From Gemmatimonadota bacterium (GTDB lineage: Bacteria > Gemmatimonadota > Gemmatimonadetes > Longimicrobiales > Gaopeijiaceae), in the NCBI GenBank assembly GCA_022560615.1, contig JADFSR010000014.1:1-64000 (forward strand): a DNA stretch of 64,000 nucleotides, given 5' to 3'. Both the position numbers and the translations under genes were made by a program. This document shows, piece after piece, positions 63,135-64,000 of this stretch (position 1 is the first letter of the stretch; each line of letters begins with the position of its first letter). Below the pieces are notes generated by a model. The model ran no database searches. It was not told the DNA's origin and saw only the letters and a list, made by a program, of their open reading frames with translations.

Positions 63135-64000
63135 GTGACTCCCTTACACGTACTCAAGTTCGGCGGCACGTCGCTCGCTTCGGCTGAGCGCATCGGACGC
63201 GTGGGCCAGATCGTGACACGGGCAAACGAAGACGCCCGCGTCGTGGTTGTCGTCTCCGCCGTGGGTGGCGTGACGAACGACCTGACCGACGCCTCGGCGC
63301 TTGCTGCGCAGGGGGACGAAGCCTATCTGGCCGTGCTCGATCGCGTCATCGCTTCGCACGACGAGTTGCTGGCGTCGCTGGTGGCCGAGCAAGACCGCGA
63401 GCGAGTGCAGGCCGCGTACCGGGCCTGGGCCGAGGAGCTCGAGGACAGGCTCCACGGGATCTCGCTCGTGCGCGAGTGCACCGCGCGTACGCTCGACGCG
63501 GTACTGGCGTTCGGAGAGCTGGTCTCCTCAGCGCTGCTCGCCGCCACGCTACGGAAGTCGGGGATGGACGCCGAGGCGTGTGACGCCCGCGCTCTCATCG
63601 TCACTGACGATGCCTTCGGAAGCGCCCGGGTCGATCGGGAAGCGACCGCCGAACGCGTGCGAGGGCACTTCGCCGCGACCGACACGATGCAAGTAGTCAC
63701 GGGCTTCATCGCCTCCAGCCCCGATGGCGAGACCACGACATTGGGCAGGGGCGGCTCGGACTACACCGCCGCTCTTTTGGGAGCCGACCTGTCCGCGGAC
63801 CGCCTCGAGATATGGACCGACGTCGACGGCGTGATGAGCGCCGATCCCAGGCTCGTGCCGCAGGCATTCCCCTTGGCGGAGCTGTCGTACGAGGAACTCA
63901 TGGAGCTGTCGCACTTCGGGGCCAAGGTCGTCTTTCCGCCGTCGGTTCATCCGGCCCGGGAGCGGCGGATCCCCCTCGTCATCCGCAACACGTTCAACGT
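63135..64000 (+). CDS. Aspartate kinase, N-terminal part (cut by window edge)
   Basis: GTG 63135 with GAGGGG upstream; about 288 codons to the window edge. Amino-acid-kinase motifs: VLKFGGTSLASAERI, VVVVSAVGGVTNDL, FGELVSSALLAATL, LGRGGSDYTAALLGADL, IWTDVDGVMSADPR and MELSHFGAKVV. First enzyme of the aspartate family (lysine, threonine, methionine). Helical insert and overall pattern resemble the ThrA/MetL type, so it may be fused to homoserine dehydrogenase beyond the window. Confidence 0.9.
   Translation, partial: MTPLHVLKFGGTSLASAERIGRVGQIVTRANEDARVVVVVSAVGGVTNDLTDASALAAQGDEAYLAVLDRVIASHDELLASLVAEQDRERVQAAYRAWAEELEDRLHGISLVRECTARTLDAVLAFGELVSSALLAATLRKSGMDAEACDARALIVTDDAFGSARVDREATAERVRGHFAATDTMQVVTGFIASSPDGETTTLGRGGSDYTAALLGADLSADRLEIWTDVDGVMSADPRLVPQAFPLAELSYEELMELSHFGAKVVFPPSVHPARERRIPLVIRNTFN

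Noticed and set aside
1-64000. CRISPR arrays, rRNA and tRNA genes
   Set aside because: No regularly spaced repeat array, no conserved rRNA segment and no convincing tRNA cloverleaf was seen on reading both strands.

Overview
This is a 64 kb stretch of high-GC bacterial chromosome. The gene set suggests Gemmatimonadota or a close relative. The clues are a membrane-anchored MutS-like protein, PadR/ADOP-permease remnants, a serine/threonine kinase preceded by two membrane segments, several secreted metallopeptidases and beta-lactamase-fold hydrolases, a lone PEP-CTERM protein, and a BTAD-type 'ALFWPELD' fragment. This placement is inferred from gene content; no rRNA, tRNA or CRISPR array was found.

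Layout. 1-7.5 kb: MutS-like protein (cut by the window edge), an M20 peptidase homologue lacking usual metal ligands, a broken PadR/permease pair, a PEP-CTERM protein with a clear terminator, a secreted esterase and a SEC-C protein. 7.7-14.5 kb: two molybdenum hydroxylase systems facing each other, an IorAB-type pair (+) and a complete small/large/medium trio (-). 15-21.7 kb: a diheme c-type protein coupled to a YVTN beta-propeller, then MscS, PP2C phosphatase, HupE-like and MBL-fold genes. 21.9-25 kb: a phenylacetyl-CoA-epoxidase-like oxygenase operon (DUF59, PaaA, PaaD N-part, PaaB, PaaC, PaaD zinc ribbon) without a PaaE reductase. 25-35 kb: decarboxylase, CPBP protease, TPR protein, ECF sigma factor with anti-sigma factor, gyrA, and a saccharopine-dehydrogenase-like gene.

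35.2-40.6 kb is the most striking segment. A padR gene is cut cleanly in two by about 5.29 kb of foreign DNA bounded by a 7-bp direct repeat (CTACCTA). Removing the insert and one repeat copy restores a 106-aa PadR frame. The insert carries a transglutaminase-like ORF, a miniature group II intron remnant, transposase debris, and a tightly coupled cassette: ATP-grasp, amidohydrolase, methyltransferase, RraA-like protein, and a glycosyltransferase that is frameshifted, nonsense-mutated and truncated at the junction.

40.7-49.5 kb: M28 peptidase, TolB-like lipoprotein, NUDIX, QueE, quinone oxidoreductase, MazG, class V aminotransferase and QueG. QueE and QueG act in the queuosine pathway. 49.5-52.9 kb is a second mobile region: serine-recombinase remnant, group II intron 5' end, IS5-type transposase remnant, and a hipBA toxin-antitoxin operon preceded by three near-identical palindromes exactly 49 bp apart. 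It is bracketed by queG and a second, divergent queG fragment. 53-64 kb: YceI, DUF4242, a 1586-aa kinase/cyclase-like/ATPase/TPR protein, pilus-like genes, two tandem serine hydrolases, and the start of an aspartate kinase.
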